Assembly: GCF_026213295.1 (NCBI RefSeq)
Contig: NC_079412.1
Span: 3,861,813 to 3,925,812, forward strand
Direction: 5' to 3'
Source of the DNA: Gadus chalcogrammus
Lineage: Eukaryota; Chordata; Actinopteri; Gadiformes; Gadidae
Length of the DNA: 64,000 bases
This document shows, piece after piece, positions 63,146-64,000 of the stretch. The position numbers and the translations under genes are program-made. The notes beneath the pieces were generated by a model. That model saw only the letters and a program-made list of their open reading frames with translations. It had not been told where the DNA came from and searched no databases. Each line of letters starts with the position of its first letter. Position 1 is the stretch's first letter.

Positions 63146-64000
63146 CCAGTGGCGGCTGGTGGTTTTTAAAGTGAGGGAGGAAGGACTGCACGCTTGGTTG
63201 CAATTGGCCTGTTTGCACTGTTGGTGTATGGTGGCATAAGAATGTGAGACTCAAGTTGTTTCAGGTTGTTTTGGTGAACTACAAAATAGTAGGGAGGGAT
63301 AGTTATGTGAATAAAATTGATAAAAAGCCACCAGTGGCATCACTGTAATTTGAAAGCTGGTGGGCAGCATGTCTTTGAAATGGACTACAAGGGCCGAAGG
63401 AAAGGATGCAAAGCCCATTAGTCAAATCAGGCCTACTCTTGATTTGTACAAGTAAATAAAAAATCCTGGGCCAATTTTTGCCCTCAATGACTGAAGTTAT
63501 TGGTTGTAATTTACCTATGTTTATTTTCAGTTACAATTGTTTTAAGAAAAGACTCAAGACCAAAAGTGATGCCATTTAAAATGCATCATGCTCTGAATCA
63601 TTCACCCTTTCCACACCCTTTCCACAATATCAAACAGAACGGTCAGAGTAACAAACTAGTAAAACAACGAGAACATTATTTCAAACAACCTGATCTATAG
63701 TCATGGTGCCTAGCAAGGAATGTCGCATAGCAGCACCAACGTGAACTTGACACTTGTCGTGGCGTCATTATTCATTAGCAAACAGGGCCAGCAATACAGT
63801 TGATTGCTAGTAATGCTACCAGTAAGCCATGAGTACCTAGCAAACCATGTAGCACCCACAATACTGACGTTGCCATTACTTTTGGTGATCTCGATTTTTT
63901 TACCTTGGTCGCTAACTTAACACTGTAACTCAATGATTGGAATGCTTTGTAATTAAACAGGAACAATGTCCTCTGTTTCCAATGTTTCCATTGTACACTT
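63146..64000. other. N6AMT1 intron 3, no exon seen
   Basis: Starts with CAGTGGCGGCTGGTGG, which resembles a fish hAT end. I see no NPPY-encoding exon before the window edge. Confidence 0.5.

Overview
The window is nuclear DNA of a ray-finned fish, almost certainly a teleost. It has vertebrate-type split genes with GT/AG introns, and its dense mixture of transposons (L2-type and other APE-type LINEs, Ty3/Gypsy, pogo, hAT, PIF/Harbinger and many short inverted-repeat elements) is typical of teleosts. The species cannot be named from the sequence. Nothing bacterial, no CRISPR array and no RNA gene was seen.

Only two host genes can be supported, and both run off the window. (1) Positions 255-23524, minus strand: 13 internal coding exons of an SLC6 sodium/chloride-coupled transporter of the GABA/betaine/taurine group (GAT2/GAT3/BGT-like). 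All splice phases agree, giving 558 open codons covering TM1 to TM12; the last exon lies left of base 1 and any leader exon was not found. (2) Positions 61598-62841, plus strand: the first three coding exons of N6AMT1 (HEMK2), the catalytic subunit of the eRF1 glutamine methyltransferase; the NPPY exon lies beyond the right edge.

Layout. 0-7.5 kb: transporter exons 5-14 with intronic minisatellites, one with seven CCAAT boxes. 7.5-22.1 kb: one 14.6-kb intron holding two nests of mobile elements. In the larger nest a foldback repeat contains an 8-bp-TSD hAT-like element, which contains an L2-type LINE, which contains a Harbinger element inserted next to the reverse transcriptase YADD box. In the smaller nest a 22-bp-TIR element contains a GATCGACCGAT repeat, which contains a CCTGGAAATCC MITE carrying a RecQ-like Walker A fragment. 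22.1-23.5 kb: transporter exons 2-4. 23.5-33.6 kb: no recognised gene, only scattered repeats. 33.6-37.1 kb: decayed Gypsy elements on both strands. 37.1-57.3 kb: a head-to-tail tandem duplication of a 10,115-bp unit made wholly of transposons (Gypsy gag/protease and LTR, a pogo element, a hAT element with a CGGBP1-like zinc finger, a degenerate plus-strand Gypsy, Harbinger transposase end, a second Gypsy integrase, the 3' part of a LINE). 56.6-60.0 kb: a full-length LINE with a perfect 10-bp target duplication. 60.0-61.5 kb: Harbinger-like end and an unrecognised coding-looking stretch. 61.6-64 kb: N6AMT1.

The transporter and N6AMT1 are functionally unrelated. The elements are evidence of insertion order rather than a pathway: the LINE inserted first, then the 10-kb unit was duplicated by a break inside that LINE, with only a 2-bp match at the junction. 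I did not find a convincing undescribed biological system. The best leads are the binding-pocket Gln in the transporter, the recent tandem duplication, and the two domesticatable domain remnants (BED finger, RecQ motif).
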